DNA from: Falsiroseomonas tokyonensis
GTDB lineage: Bacteria > Pseudomonadota > Alphaproteobacteria > Acetobacterales > Acetobacteraceae
Assembly: GCF_019024325.1 (NCBI RefSeq)
Contig: NZ_JAFNJS010000006.1
Location: forward strand, 1 to 64,000
DNA length: 64,000 bases
Direction of reading: 5' to 3'
Position 1 is the first letter of the stretch, and the number at the start of each line of letters is the position of its first letter. The notes below the pieces were generated by a model, which was not told the origin of the DNA, ran no database searches, and was given only the letters and a program-made list of their open reading frames with translations. A program made the translations under genes and the position numbers. Of this stretch, positions 8,000-16,810 are shown one piece after another.

Positions 8000-8275
8000 T
8001 CAGCGCTGCGCACGGCCCGCCTGGACACCCTCCTCGAAGGCCCGGTCACGCGCGCGGACGTGACGGTCGTAGACGAAGCCACCGCCGGCGCCGAGCCCGG
8101 CGCCGATCGCCGCGCCAAGCCCCGCATTTCCCGAGAAGGAGCCGATCAGTGCTCCAGCGCCGGCTCCGGCCAGGCCACCGGTCATGGTGCGCTGCGTGCT
8201 GGAATCGAGATCGGCGCAAGCCGTGAGGCCGAGGAGCGCGGCGGCGCCCAGCGCCAGGGGAAGCTTGCGGATCAT
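8000..8275 (-). CDS. Glycine-zipper lipoprotein (YMGG/17 kDa antigen-like)
   Basis: A 91-residue protein with a lipoprotein signal (ALLGLTAC, Cys20) followed by a Gly/Ala zipper (MTGGLAGAGAGALIG and GLGAAIGAGLGAGGG) and a basic, charged tail. Small outer-membrane glycine-zipper lipoproteins of this type insert into or tether to the outer membrane. The start MIRKLPLA overlaps the stop of the preceding Rap1a-like gene by four bases (ATGA), so the two are probably co-expressed and may act together in the cell envelope. Longer reading frames through this stretch have no support upstream of this ATG. Confidence 0.8.
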   Translation of the reverse strand: MIRKLPLALGAAALLGLTACADLDSSTQRTMTGGLAGAGAGALIGSFSGNAGLGAAIGAGLGAGGGFVYDRHVRARDRAFEEGVQAGRAQR

Positions 8276-8661
8276 CGTGGGCTCCTTCGTGAGGCGGGTT
8301 GCGGGACCGCGGGCGTCGGGCAGGGATAGGCTGCGGTGGCCCACCGCATCACGCCGTCGATCGCACGATCCCCCGCGTACTGCGGATTGGCGCGCGACCA
8401 GGCGACGAAGGCCGCCTGCGCCTGCTCCACCGTGGGCGTCGCTTCGCCGAGGCAGAAGATTGGCGTAAGGCCGCCGCGCGCAGTGCTGGCCTCGTGATAC
8501 TGCCCGGCACCGACGAGGAAGCCACGACAATAGGCGACGGCCACCGCATCGGACGATGCGCAGAGTTCGGTCAGCGGGCCGGTTTGAACCGGCCCTGTCT
8601 GCGCGGCGCCAGCCCCTGCGACGGCTGACGCCAGCAGCAATCCCGCGGTCAAGCTCTTCAT
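8272..8661 (-). CDS. Secreted Rap1a/Tai-type protein
   Basis: A 129-residue protein starting MKSLTAGLLLASAVAGAGAAQ, a signal peptide. The mature part has the Cys pattern of the Rap1a/Tai immunity family: LCASSDAVAVAYCRGFLVG, then a Cys in TPIFCLGE, and a terminal WATAAYPCP. Rap1a and Tai proteins neutralise type VI secretion amidases in other bacteria, but the fold is widespread and no effector gene lies nearby, so an immunity role here is unproven. I use the internal ATG because it starts the signal peptide. The gene is translationally coupled to the glycine-zipper lipoprotein. Confidence 0.7.
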   Translation of the reverse strand: MKSLTAGLLLASAVAGAGAAQTGPVQTGPLTELCASSDAVAVAYCRGFLVGAGQYHEASTARGGLTPIFCLGEATPTVEQAQAAFVAWSRANPQYAGDRAIDGVMRWATAAYPCPTPAVPQPASRRSPR

Positions 8662-8786
8662 CGAAACCAGGTCCCCCGTCCCCCCAACGCTTGCCGTGGG
8701 CGGCGCGGCCACACTTCGCCGCATCACGCCCGCCGGCACATCGGCGGCATGTCGCGCGACTATGCCTGGCGTCCCTGTCGCAGCAC

Positions 8787-9794
8787 TCAGAAACGTACCG
8801 CAAGACTGACCGATCCGAATTGCGATCCCTCGCGCTGCGTCTCGAACTCCTTGCTGCGCATCGTATAGGTGAAGGTGAGGCGCGCGCGTGGGAACAGCAC
8901 CGCGAAGCCGAGGCTGGCATCACCGACCAGCACCTCGCGATCCACGCTGCGGCTGTCCCGCCAGGTGTTGCCATCCAGCGTGATGTCGCGGGCGACAGCC
9001 CTGCCCTCGATGGCCGCGAAGCCGTACCAGCCCAAGCGCTCATTCGGCAGGAAGAACACCGATCCGACCGAGACCGGCCGGGCGCGCGGTGGGCCGAAAT
9101 CCGCATCCAGCTCCGTGCCGACGCGCAGCATCAGCCCTGCGGCGGCATAGGTCTGCACATTGCCGAGGCTCGCTGCAAGGCTCGGCACGAACCCATACTG
9201 AAGCCCGCTCGCGCCAAGTGGCTGGTTGAGCCGCCACTGCCGGTTCAGTACCAGGTTGAGGCCGGGCTCATCCTTGATCTGCGCGTCCCAGCCCAGGGCA
9301 CGTTCGATGTTGAACAGATCATGCGTGTTGTTCTGCACCTGCTCGCCCAACGCGGCCGGCCCGACCATGCCAAGCTGCAACTCGAGGCTGCCGAACTCCC
9401 GAGGCGTGTAGGAGATCAACGTCACCGCACCATAGAGCCAGCCGGCATAGGGCCGATCGTCGGGATCAGGGTTGCGCGCCCGCGTGTCCTCCGGCGTGAA
9501 CTTCTTCTGCCCGAAGGCGAGGCCCCAGCGGGCGGTGCCACCGGACGGGAACAGCAGTGAGGTACCCTCCGTCAGCCCCGCCAACCAGTCCGGCGGATTG
9601 TAGGATGGCGAGCCCCAGGCGAAGAGGAAGCCGTTCGTGTAGTAGCGATCCCGGCCCGAGAAGGTGTCGTTCTCGAGCAGGAAGACATAGGTGCCTGCCG
9701 GGTCGGCCGGGCGCGTCGGCGGCATCTGGGCCGCGGCCGGCAGGGCGACCACCGCAGCCGCAATGTGAAGGCCTGCCGGTGCGAAGCGTGCCAT
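8787..9794 (-). CDS. LpxR-like outer-membrane lipid A deacylase family protein (DUF2219)
   Basis: A 335-residue outer-membrane beta-barrel: signal peptide MARFAPAGLHIAAAVVALPAAA, then ENDTFSGRDRYYTNG, the hallmark N-terminal strand of the LpxR/DUF2219 family, DDRPYAGWLYGA, and LGMVGPAALGEQVQNNTHD, which carries the family His. The protein ends in a C-terminal aromatic (AVRF), as barrel proteins do. LpxR removes the 3'-acyloxyacyl chain from lipid A with Ca2+. The gene follows the SLC13 transporter after three bases, so it is probably the last gene of the peptidase-transporter operon, a context I would not predict for lipid A editing. Confidence 0.8.
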   Translation of the reverse strand: MARFAPAGLHIAAAVVALPAAAQMPPTRPADPAGTYVFLLENDTFSGRDRYYTNGFLFAWGSPSYNPPDWLAGLTEGTSLLFPSGGTARWGLAFGQKKFTPEDTRARNPDPDDRPYAGWLYGAVTLISYTPREFGSLELQLGMVGPAALGEQVQNNTHDLFNIERALGWDAQIKDEPGLNLVLNRQWRLNQPLGASGLQYGFVPSLAASLGNVQTYAAAGLMLRVGTELDADFGPPRARPVSVGSVFFLPNERLGWYGFAAIEGRAVARDITLDGNTWRDSRSVDREVLVGDASLGFAVLFPRARLTFTYTMRSKEFETQREGSQFGSVSLAVRF

Positions 9795-9797
9795 CGT

Positions 9798-11612
9798 TCA
9801 GAAGCGCCAGACGAGGGGAACGATGAAGACGCCCACGATGAAGAACCAGATCATCATCGGCAGGCCGAACTTCCAGTACTCGCCGAAGGCGTAGCCACCG
9901 GGCCGCATGACCATCAGGTTGGTCGGCGTGGCGATTGGTGTCAGGAAGGCGGCGGCGGCGGCCACCGCGATCGTCATCAGCACCGGCAATGGGGAGACGT
10001 CCATCGCGCTTGCAGCGGCGACGCCGACCGGAATGATGATCAGCGCGGTGGCCGTGTTGCTGATCAACTGGCCGAGCACCGCGGTCAGGATGAACAGTCC
10101 CGCGAGCAGAATGGTGGGGCTGCCGCCGGCGGCCATGGCCACCAGCCCGTCCGCCATCATCTCCGCAGCCCCGGTCTGCACCATGGCGGTAGACAGCGGC
10201 ATCATCGCAGCCACCAGGATCACGGTGGTCCAGTCGATCACGCGGTAGCATTGCTCCACAGTCAGGATGCGCATCAGCACCAGTGCGAAGATGCCCAGAA
10301 TGCCGGCAACCGCGGCCGGCAGCAGGCCGGTTGCGAGGAAGAAGACCATCGCGGCAAGCACGCCGATCGCACCCCAGGCCCCGATGCCGAGCGGCACGGC
10401 CTGACGGCGCACGAGTTCCGGCGAATTCACCACCAGCACCTGCGGATCCGCGAGGCGGACGTCGAGCGCCTTCCAGCTGCCCTGCAGCAGCATGGTGTCG
10501 CCCGCCTGCAGCGTCACCGGCTCCACCCCGGCATCCACGCCGCCACGCTGGATGGCGATGACGACAAGGTCGCCACTCTCGGTCACCATGCCCTGGAAGG
10601 CGGTCTGGCCGATCATCTCCGAGCGCGGCGGGATCATCACCTCGGCCAAGCCCGAGCTGCGGTTGAACAGGCTGTCGCGGAGTTCGACGTCACTATTCTC
10701 AAGCCAGAAGGCAAGGTGATGGGATGCTGCAAGCCGCGCCGCCTCCTCGCCATCGCCGGAGACCAGCAGGAAGTCGCCCTCTGCCAAGGTCTCGCGCTGC
10801 AGGCGCTCACCGCTCTCGCCATCATGGATCGCGACGAGGCGAAGGCCCTGCCAGGACGGCGCGTCGAGGGCCGTGGGTGGCTGGCCGACAAGTGGCGAGG
10901 TGGTGCGCAGGCGCAGCCGGAACAGGCCCTTCTGCAGACCGTACTGCTCGACCAGCGTGGTGGCATGACGGCCGAAATCCACGCTCATCGTTTCACCGGC
11001 GCGGTGCGGCAGAAGCCTCTCGCCGAACAGCACAGTGATCGCGATCGTGCCCAGCAGCAGGGGAATGCCGATGATGGTGAATTCGAAGAAGCCGATGGCA
11101 CGCATCCCGGCATCGGCCGCCGCCTCGCTGACCAGGACGTTCACAGGCGTGCCGGTCAGCGCAAGCATCGAGCCGGCATGCGCCGAGAAGACCAGCGGCA
11201 TCAGCAACTGCGACGGATTGCGCCGCAGCCGCAGCGCCATCACCATCACCACCGGCAGCAGCGCCGCAACCGCGCCGTTAACGCTGATCAGTGCGGTCAG
11301 CAGTGCCACCAGCAGGGCGATCAGCACCAGCAGCCTCGTGCGACTTTCCTCGCCGGCGCCGCGAATCAGCATCTGTCCGGCCCAGGCAGTCACCCCGGTG
11401 CGGTCCAGCGCGGCGCTGATGACGAACAGCGTGGCGATGAACATCACCGCCGGATCACCGAAGCCTGACAGGGCCTGATTCAACGTGACCAGCCCGGTCG
11501 CGTAGAGCGCGAGCCCGACGCCCATCGCCACGATGATGACCGGAATGCGGTTCCAGACGAAGAGGATGATGGCGGCCAGGATGATGGCCGCCATCAATGC
11601 GATGTCACTCAT
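9798..11612 (-). CDS. SLC13/DASS-family permease with two RCK_C domains
   Basis: A 604-residue inner-membrane anion transporter. Hydrophobic helices at residues 1-200 and about 390-604 enclose a soluble insert with two TrkA-C (RCK_C) modules (around 225-300, SPLVGQPPTALDAP, and 310-385, PPRSEMIGQTAFQG). SLC13 signatures appear in both halves, for example ALTGTPVNVLVSEAA and the C-terminal mirror FLTPIATPTNLMVMRPGGY, the paired helical-hairpin SNT-like substrate loops. Related proteins move dicarboxylates, sulfate or other anions with Na+. It is three bases downstream of the AbgT gene and three upstream of the LpxR-like gene, on the same strand. Confidence 0.9.
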   Translation of the reverse strand: MSDIALMAAIILAAIILFVWNRIPVIIVAMGVGLALYATGLVTLNQALSGFGDPAVMFIATLFVISAALDRTGVTAWAGQMLIRGAGEESRTRLLVLIALLVALLTALISVNGAVAALLPVVMVMALRLRRNPSQLLMPLVFSAHAGSMLALTGTPVNVLVSEAAADAGMRAIGFFEFTIIGIPLLLGTIAITVLFGERLLPHRAGETMSVDFGRHATTLVEQYGLQKGLFRLRLRTTSPLVGQPPTALDAPSWQGLRLVAIHDGESGERLQRETLAEGDFLLVSGDGEEAARLAASHHLAFWLENSDVELRDSLFNRSSGLAEVMIPPRSEMIGQTAFQGMVTESGDLVVIAIQRGGVDAGVEPVTLQAGDTMLLQGSWKALDVRLADPQVLVVNSPELVRRQAVPLGIGAWGAIGVLAAMVFFLATGLLPAAVAGILGIFALVLMRILTVEQCYRVIDWTTVILVAAMMPLSTAMVQTGAAEMMADGLVAMAAGGSPTILLAGLFILTAVLGQLISNTATALIIIPVGVAAASAMDVSPLPVLMTIAVAAAAAFLTPIATPTNLMVMRPGGYAFGEYWKFGLPMMIWFFIVGVFIVPLVWRF

Positions 11613-11615
11613 CGT

Positions 11616-13166
11616 CTACAGGCCCCACGGCAGGCCGAGGAGGTACCAGGCCGCCAACAGCATGGTCCAGACCACGGAGATGGCGATGACATAGGGCAGC
11701 ATCAGCGCGATCACCGTGCCAACGCCGGCGTCCTTCTGATACCTGATTGCGAAGGTCACGATCATGGCGAAATAGGCGTTGAGCGGCGTGATGGAGTTCA
11801 TCGGGCTATCGCCGACGCGATAGGCCGCCAGCACCGTCACCGGCTCAACGCCGAGCTGCATCAGCAGCGGCACGAAGACCGGCGCGAAGATAGCCCATTT
11901 CGCGACGGCAGCGGTGATGATGAGGTCGATGCCGAAGACGGCGATGACGAAGCCGACCAACAGCACCACGGTCGGCATGTTGAGCCCGCCGAGAAACTCG
12001 GCCAGGGAAACCGCCGCCAGCGTCGCCATGTTCGAGTAATTGAAGATGGCGATGAACTGGCTGATCACCAGAAGCAGCAGGATTAGCCCCGCCAGCGACC
12101 CGATGGATTTCTGGATTGCGGCGATCGCCTCTCCCGCGCTGCTCATGGTGCCCGCCGCGCGGCCGTAGGCGATACCGCAGACCAGGAAGATCAGCGCGAT
12201 GGAGACGATCAGGCTGCCCATGAAGGGCGAAGCCCCGATGATGGCGCCGGTTTCCGGATTGCGCAGCGGAGCGCCGGGCGGCAGCACCAGCAACCCGATG
12301 AGCACCATCACGCCGATGAAGCCCAGGCCCGCGGCGCGCAGGCCCTTGTACTCGTCGTCCGACAGCACGTTCTCGCCCGGGACGTGGTAGTCGCCCACAT
12401 AGGCGCCGAGGCGTGGCTCGATCACATACTCCGTCACCACCCCGATCAGCACCGTCAGCATGGCGACGGAGGCGATGGAGAACCAGACGTTCGACGCCAG
12501 GTCGATCGAGACATTCGGGTTCACCAGCCGCGCCGCATCGTTGGTGATCTCCGTCAGAATACCGTCGACGGGCACGATCAGGACATTCACCATGAAGGCC
12601 GAGGCGACGGCGGCGAAGCCCATGGAAAGGCCGGCCAGCGGATGCCGCCCGACACTGAGGAAGGCCGCCGCGGCAAGCGGGATCAGCACGAGGTATCCGG
12701 CATCGGCGGCAATGGAGGAGACGATGCCGACGAAGACAAGGATGTAGGTCAACGCCTTGGGCGGAGCGACGATCACCAGCTTGCGGATCAGCGCCTTGAC
12801 CAGGCCGGCTTCCTCCGCAACGCCGACACCGACCATCGCCACGATGATGACGCCGACCGCGTTGAAGCCCATGAAGTTCGGCACCACCCCGGTGAACATG
12901 AAGCGGAGGCCGTCGATTGTCAGCAGGCTGCGTGCGGCCGTGGTCGCTGGCTCGATGTCACCCGTTGCGGGATTGTAGGCCTGGTAGGTGACCCGCGCGC
13001 CGAAGGCCGTCAGCAGCGCCGACAGGATCACCACGAAGACGATCAGGTAGACGAAGATCATCACCGGATGCGGCACGCGGTTGCCAATGCGCTCGACCGT
13101 GTCGAGCAGGCGCTGCATCACGGTCTTGTCCTCGAGCGTCGCCGGCGGCGGATGGATCGCGCTCAT
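11616..13166 (-). CDS. AbgT-family transporter
   Basis: A 516-residue inner-membrane protein that matches the AbgT family throughout: LLDTVERIGNRVPHPVMIF at the N-terminus, LNAYFAMIVTFA and DSPMNSITPL near the C-terminus, and about a dozen hydrophobic segments. AbgT of E. coli imports p-aminobenzoyl-glutamate; other members export sulfonamides using the proton gradient. Its start overlaps the stop of the M20 peptidase by four bases, which recalls the E. coli arrangement where AbgT works with M20 hydrolases AbgA/AbgB. That makes an acylated amino acid or dipeptide the likely substrate here. Confidence 0.92.
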   Translation of the reverse strand: MSAIHPPPATLEDKTVMQRLLDTVERIGNRVPHPVMIFVYLIVFVVILSALLTAFGARVTYQAYNPATGDIEPATTAARSLLTIDGLRFMFTGVVPNFMGFNAVGVIIVAMVGVGVAEEAGLVKALIRKLVIVAPPKALTYILVFVGIVSSIAADAGYLVLIPLAAAAFLSVGRHPLAGLSMGFAAVASAFMVNVLIVPVDGILTEITNDAARLVNPNVSIDLASNVWFSIASVAMLTVLIGVVTEYVIEPRLGAYVGDYHVPGENVLSDDEYKGLRAAGLGFIGVMVLIGLLVLPPGAPLRNPETGAIIGASPFMGSLIVSIALIFLVCGIAYGRAAGTMSSAGEAIAAIQKSIGSLAGLILLLLVISQFIAIFNYSNMATLAAVSLAEFLGGLNMPTVVLLVGFVIAVFGIDLIITAAVAKWAIFAPVFVPLLMQLGVEPVTVLAAYRVGDSPMNSITPLNAYFAMIVTFAIRYQKDAGVGTVIALMLPYVIAISVVWTMLLAAWYLLGLPWGL

Positions 13167-14545
13167 GACGACAATGCTCCCAGGATGCGCGCCCAGGACC
13201 GGATGCCCTTCTGGAAGCTGACCAGGTTGTATTTCTCGTTCGGGCTGTGGATGCGGTCATCCTCCAGCCCGAAGCCCGCCAGCACGACATCCATGCCGAG
13301 CGACGTCTTCAGCATATGCGTCACCGGTATGGAACCGCCGGAGCCGATGAACACCGCGGGCTTGCCCCATTCGTCGCTCAGTGCCTTGCGCGCCTTCGCG
13401 AAGGCTGGGTCCGTATCGGGGAAGCGGATCGCACGGCCAGAGCCGTGCTCGATGAACTCCGCGCGGCAATCAGCCGGCAGACGGGCGCGGACATGCGCGC
13501 GGAATGCCTCGCGGATCCTGTGCGGGTCCTGGTCGAACACCAGGCGGAAGGAGATCTTGGCGGAGGCCTGGGCGGGAATGACGGTCTTGAAGCCTTCGCC
13601 CTGGTAGCCACCGCCCATGCCGTTGATCTCGCAGGACGGGCGCGACCAGACCATCTCCAACGCGTCGCGGCCCTTCTCGCCGGCCGGCACGGACAGCCCG
13701 ACGACACCCAGGAACTTCTCAGCCGTGAAGCCGAGCGTGCCCCATTGCTCACGCAGTTGCCCGGGCAGTTCCGGAACGCCGTCGTAGAAGCCAGGCAACG
13801 TGATGCGGCCCTGGTCGTCGTAGAGCTCCGCTAGGATCCTCGCGAGAATGCGGTTGGGGTTGGCTGCGGCCATGCCGTAGAAGCCCGAATGCAGGTCGCG
13901 ATCGGCGCCGTGGATGATCACCTCCTCGCCGCACAGGCCGCGCAGCATGGTGACGATCGCCGGTGTCGTCGCATCCCACATGTTGGTGTCGCAGATCAGC
14001 CCGATATCGGCCTTCAGCTCGTCCTGATTGGCATGGAGAAAGCCCGGCAGGTTGACACCGCCGGATTCCTCCTCGCCTTCCAGCAGGATCGTCAGCGGGA
14101 TCGGCAGCTTTCCCGTCACCGCCTTCCAGGCGCGACAGGCCTCGACGAAGGTCATCAGCTGCCCCTTGTCATCGGCGCTCCCCCGGCCGCGGATCACCTT
14201 CGTGCCGTCGGCCTGCGTCTCGACCACCGGATCAAATGGGTCGCGGTCCCACAGGTCCAGCGGGTCCACCGGCTGAACGTCGTAATGGCCGTAGAACAGC
14301 GCCGAGGGTCCGCTGGCGTTGCGGTCATGGGCGACGACGATCGGGTGCCCGGGCGTGGATCGCGCCGCAGCATCGAACCCGATCGAGCGAAGATCCGCGG
14401 CGTGCCATTCCGCATTCGCGGCGCAGTCGCCGGCGAAGGCGGGGTCCGTGGAGATGGATTTGATGCGCAGCACCGCGAACAGCCGTTCCTGGGCGCCGTC
14501 CATATCCCGGTCGATCTTCTCCAGCACGCGGTCGAGTTCGCTCAT
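13163..14545 (-). CDS. M20-family metallopeptidase (dipeptidase-like)
   Basis: A 460-residue zinc peptidase starting MSELDRVLEKID, with AGGAAA a few bases before the ATG; the longer frame upstream lacks family sequence. Metal ligands are visible: His87-x-Asp (GHYDVQP), Asp125/126 (GSADDKGQ), Glu158-160 (EGEEESGG), a later Asp in CDTNMWD and a C-terminal His in RIHSPNEKYN. The lid/dimerisation domain lies at about 200-370 (HSGFYGMAAANP). By length and motifs it belongs with cytosolic dipeptidases and acyl-amino-acid hydrolases. Coupling to AbgT by an ATGA overlap suggests import followed by hydrolysis of a peptide-like amide. Confidence 0.92.
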   Translation of the reverse strand: MSELDRVLEKIDRDMDGAQERLFAVLRIKSISTDPAFAGDCAANAEWHAADLRSIGFDAAARSTPGHPIVVAHDRNASGPSALFYGHYDVQPVDPLDLWDRDPFDPVVETQADGTKVIRGRGSADDKGQLMTFVEACRAWKAVTGKLPIPLTILLEGEEESGGVNLPGFLHANQDELKADIGLICDTNMWDATTPAIVTMLRGLCGEEVIIHGADRDLHSGFYGMAAANPNRILARILAELYDDQGRITLPGFYDGVPELPGQLREQWGTLGFTAEKFLGVVGLSVPAGEKGRDALEMVWSRPSCEINGMGGGYQGEGFKTVIPAQASAKISFRLVFDQDPHRIREAFRAHVRARLPADCRAEFIEHGSGRAIRFPDTDPAFAKARKALSDEWGKPAVFIGSGGSIPVTHMLKTSLGMDVVLAGFGLEDDRIHSPNEKYNLVSFQKGIRSWARILGALSS

Positions 14546-14696
14546 GGGTTTCCTGCCTGCCGTTGTGGCGGTCGGGCGCGCATGTCGCTGCACCAGGTCC
14601 TGCCGGTATAGCCATGTTAGAGACGGGCGCTGCGCGGTCCCACGGCGGCGCGTCCCGCCTCTGTGCACTCCGTCCGCTGCACCGGAACCTTGGCGC

Positions 14697-15203
14697 TCAT
14701 GCCGCGCCGCGCTCGGCCTCCACGCCGCCGAGTGCCGTGCGCAGCATGTCTTCCTTCGTCTCGTCGAAGGAGCTGCTCATGATGCGCCCACCCATACCCT
14801 GCAGCCCCGCCATGACGCGGTCCGCCGTCATCTTCCGCACCAGCAGGAACAGCGCGGCCTCACCCGATTGCAGCGTCTGCGCCACTTCCTTCATGAAGGT
14901 GTCGTTGATGCCGACATCGCTCAACCCGCCGGCAACGGCACCCGTCGCCGCGCCAAGCGCGGCGCCTGCCAGCGGGTTGAGGAACAGCAGACCGATCAGC
15001 GAGCCCCAGAGCGCGCCGCTCGCCGCACCCGCTGCCGTCGGCTGCAGGATCTGGTTGAGCTTGATGCCACCATCGGGGCGCCGCAGCGCGACGGCGGCAT
15101 CGCCGACCGCAATCAGGTATTCGCGCTGCATGGTCAGCACGCGCGAACGCGCCTCCTCCGCCTGCGCTTCGGTCGGGAAGGCGATGACGAGCAGGTCTGC
15201 CAT
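14697..15203 (-). CDS. DUF1269 family membrane-associated protein
   Basis: A 168-residue protein with the DUF1269 layout: an N-terminal alpha/beta ferredoxin-like part (MADLLVIAFPTEAQAEEARS), a Gly/Ala-rich double hydrophobic stretch in the middle (AAGAASGALWGSLIGLLFLN and AGAALGAATGAVAGGLSDVG) and a C-terminal alpha/beta segment (SGEAALFLLVRKMTADRV). Members are often stress-associated and their function is unknown. It is transcribed leftward, 150 bases ahead of the peptidase operon, and could share that transcript. The hydrophobic middle predicts membrane insertion. Confidence 0.85.
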   Translation of the reverse strand: MADLLVIAFPTEAQAEEARSRVLTMQREYLIAVGDAAVALRRPDGGIKLNQILQPTAAGAASGALWGSLIGLLFLNPLAGAALGAATGAVAGGLSDVGINDTFMKEVAQTLQSGEAALFLLVRKMTADRVMAGLQGMGGRIMSSSFDETKEDMLRTALGGVEAERGAA

Positions 15204-15284
15204 GTGAATGCTCCTGTCGATGGCATGCGGGCGAAGGTGACCGCGGCGCGGTGAGAGGGGGGCACCCCGCGCCGCGGGCGGGCT

Positions 15285-15599
15285 CTACTCGGCGGCCGTA
15301 AGGTTCGCCGGGTTGAGCCGCGCTGTGCGCAGCGCGCCGCCGGGCGTCCTGTGGACGACCGTGGACTTCGGGATGTCCACCGCGACCACTTCGGCCGCCG
15401 GCAGCCGCAGCTGCAGATTGGTCAGCAGGATGGTCTCCGGCACGCCGCGTGGCGTCTTGGCGCCGGTTGCGCGGCACGCGACCTCAGCGCGCTCGCATTC
15501 GCGCGCGGGTTGCGCCACGGCGGCTGCAGCCAGGGCGATGCCAAGGCCGGCATCGGGTGTGATGGGGCGCGCCGCCCGCAAAGATTTCAGAGACATCAT
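15285..15599 (-). CDS. Small 'TPRGV' family protein, copy 1
   Basis: A 104-residue protein of unknown function. Its C-terminal half KTPRGVPETILLTNLQLR, then VVAVDIPKSTVVHRTPGGAL, aligns without gaps to the protein at 28.9 kb (NTPRGVLESMLLNELQIR, then IVGLDLGRGVVVIQQPSGAM), so the two are paralogues. The N-terminal 30 residues are hydrophobic and Ala-rich (GLGIALAAAAVAQ), a probable signal peptide. Both copies are divergently placed beside an AraC regulator of the same subfamily, which suggests regulation by it. Confidence 0.7.
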   Translation of the reverse strand: MMSLKSLRAARPITPDAGLGIALAAAAVAQPARECERAEVACRATGAKTPRGVPETILLTNLQLRLPAAEVVAVDIPKSTVVHRTPGGALRTARLNPANLTAAE

Positions 15600-15787
15600 C
15601 TATACTCCCACGGGCCCGGACAGGGCCCTGCGGCCCGCGTCGCAAGCGGTACCAAGGCGCGTGGCGCAAGGGATGGGCGCGGCGTCCCCGCGCTGAACCT
15701 CGCGTTCCTTGGCGCGCGAGGAAGCTGGAACGCCCGGCGGCTTCGCGATAAGCCAGGGGCAGGCGCTGGCGAGAGTGAACCGCAGAT

Positions 15788-16810
15788 ATGCCCGACCCTG
15801 GCGCGACCGATCTGCGAGATCCGGTCCGGGGCGACGGTCCCGGCGCCGAACGGGCGGGGCGCTTCTCGGTGGATACGCGCGACCTGCCGCCGGCGATCCG
15901 CCTGGATGCATGGCGCGCCTTCTGGCAACCAGCGGTGCATGTGACGGCGAGGTGCGACGGTGCCGAGGGCTTCATCGGCCAGGCCACGCTGCGCCCGCTC
16001 GGCCGATACGTCCTGCTGGACATGCAGGCGGCACCCCCCAGCTATCGCAGGCCGCGCAGCCAGGGCCTACGGGATGGGCTGGACCATTGGGTGGTGGCGT
16101 TGCACATCGGCGAGGCGGAGCGCCCGACCGCGGCGATCTGGCTCGGCTCGCTTTCGCAGGGAATCGGGCTGCGCGATCTCGGCGGCCGATGGCTCGCCGT
16201 GTTCATCCAGCCGCAGTGCCTGCCGCAGCTCGCCTCAGCCTTCGCGGCGCCGCGCGCGGTGCCGGTGCTGAGCCCGGCGGCACGCATGCTGGCCGGAATG
16301 CTGCCGCGCATCACAGCCTCCGCGGACCAGTTCGCGGCCCGGGAGGCACCGCGCCTGGAAGCCGCGCTGTCCTCCATGCTCGCGGCATGCCTGCTCGACG
16401 ATGAGATGCAGCCGACCTCCAACCGCCTGCAGCTCGCGGCCGCAAGGCGGGCGCGGGTGATCGCGCTCGTGGACGCCGCGCTGGGCGATCCGGAGCTGTC
16501 GCCGGCAAAGCTGGTGCGGCAAACCGGCATCTCACGCTCCGAGTTGTATCGCTGCTTTGCGCCGACCGGCGGCATCTCTCGCGTCATCCAGTTGCGCCGG
16601 CTGCGCCGGGCCTATGCCGAACTGGCGCGCGCAGATGGGCCGAGTTCGATCAGCCTGATCAAGGACGCGGTCGGGTTCATCGACGCCTCCAGCTTCGCCC
16701 GCGCCTTCCGCCGCGAATTCGGCTGCACCCCGCGTGAGGTGCTGGCCCGCCGCCCGCCGCCCGCAGCGCATCCCTGCCCCGGCCTGGCCGCAGCCCTCAG
16801 CCCTCGTTGA
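15788..16810 (+). CDS. AraC-family regulator, paralogue A
   Basis: A 340-residue activator-type regulator. Residues 1-200 form an AraC_binding_2-like sensor (RLDAWRAFW and DHWVVALHIGEAE); residues about 225-325 form the two-HTH DNA-binding domain (LVRQTGISRSELYRCFAPTG and IKDAVGFIDASSFARAFRRE). The gene is divergent from the small TPRGV-family gene 190 bases away and overlaps the end of the RND permease gene tail-to-tail by 14 bases. It is one of four related regulators in 17 kb. Its target could be the small gene, the efflux pair or itself; the ligand is unknown. Confidence 0.88.
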   Translation: MPDPGATDLRDPVRGDGPGAERAGRFSVDTRDLPPAIRLDAWRAFWQPAVHVTARCDGAEGFIGQATLRPLGRYVLLDMQAAPPSYRRPRSQGLRDGLDHWVVALHIGEAERPTAAIWLGSLSQGIGLRDLGGRWLAVFIQPQCLPQLASAFAAPRAVPVLSPAARMLAGMLPRITASADQFAAREAPRLEAALSSMLAACLLDDEMQPTSNRLQLAAARRARVIALVDAALGDPELSPAKLVRQTGISRSELYRCFAPTGGISRVIQLRRLRRAYAELARADGPSSISLIKDAVGFIDASSFARAFRREFGCTPREVLARRPPPAAHPCPGLAAALSPR

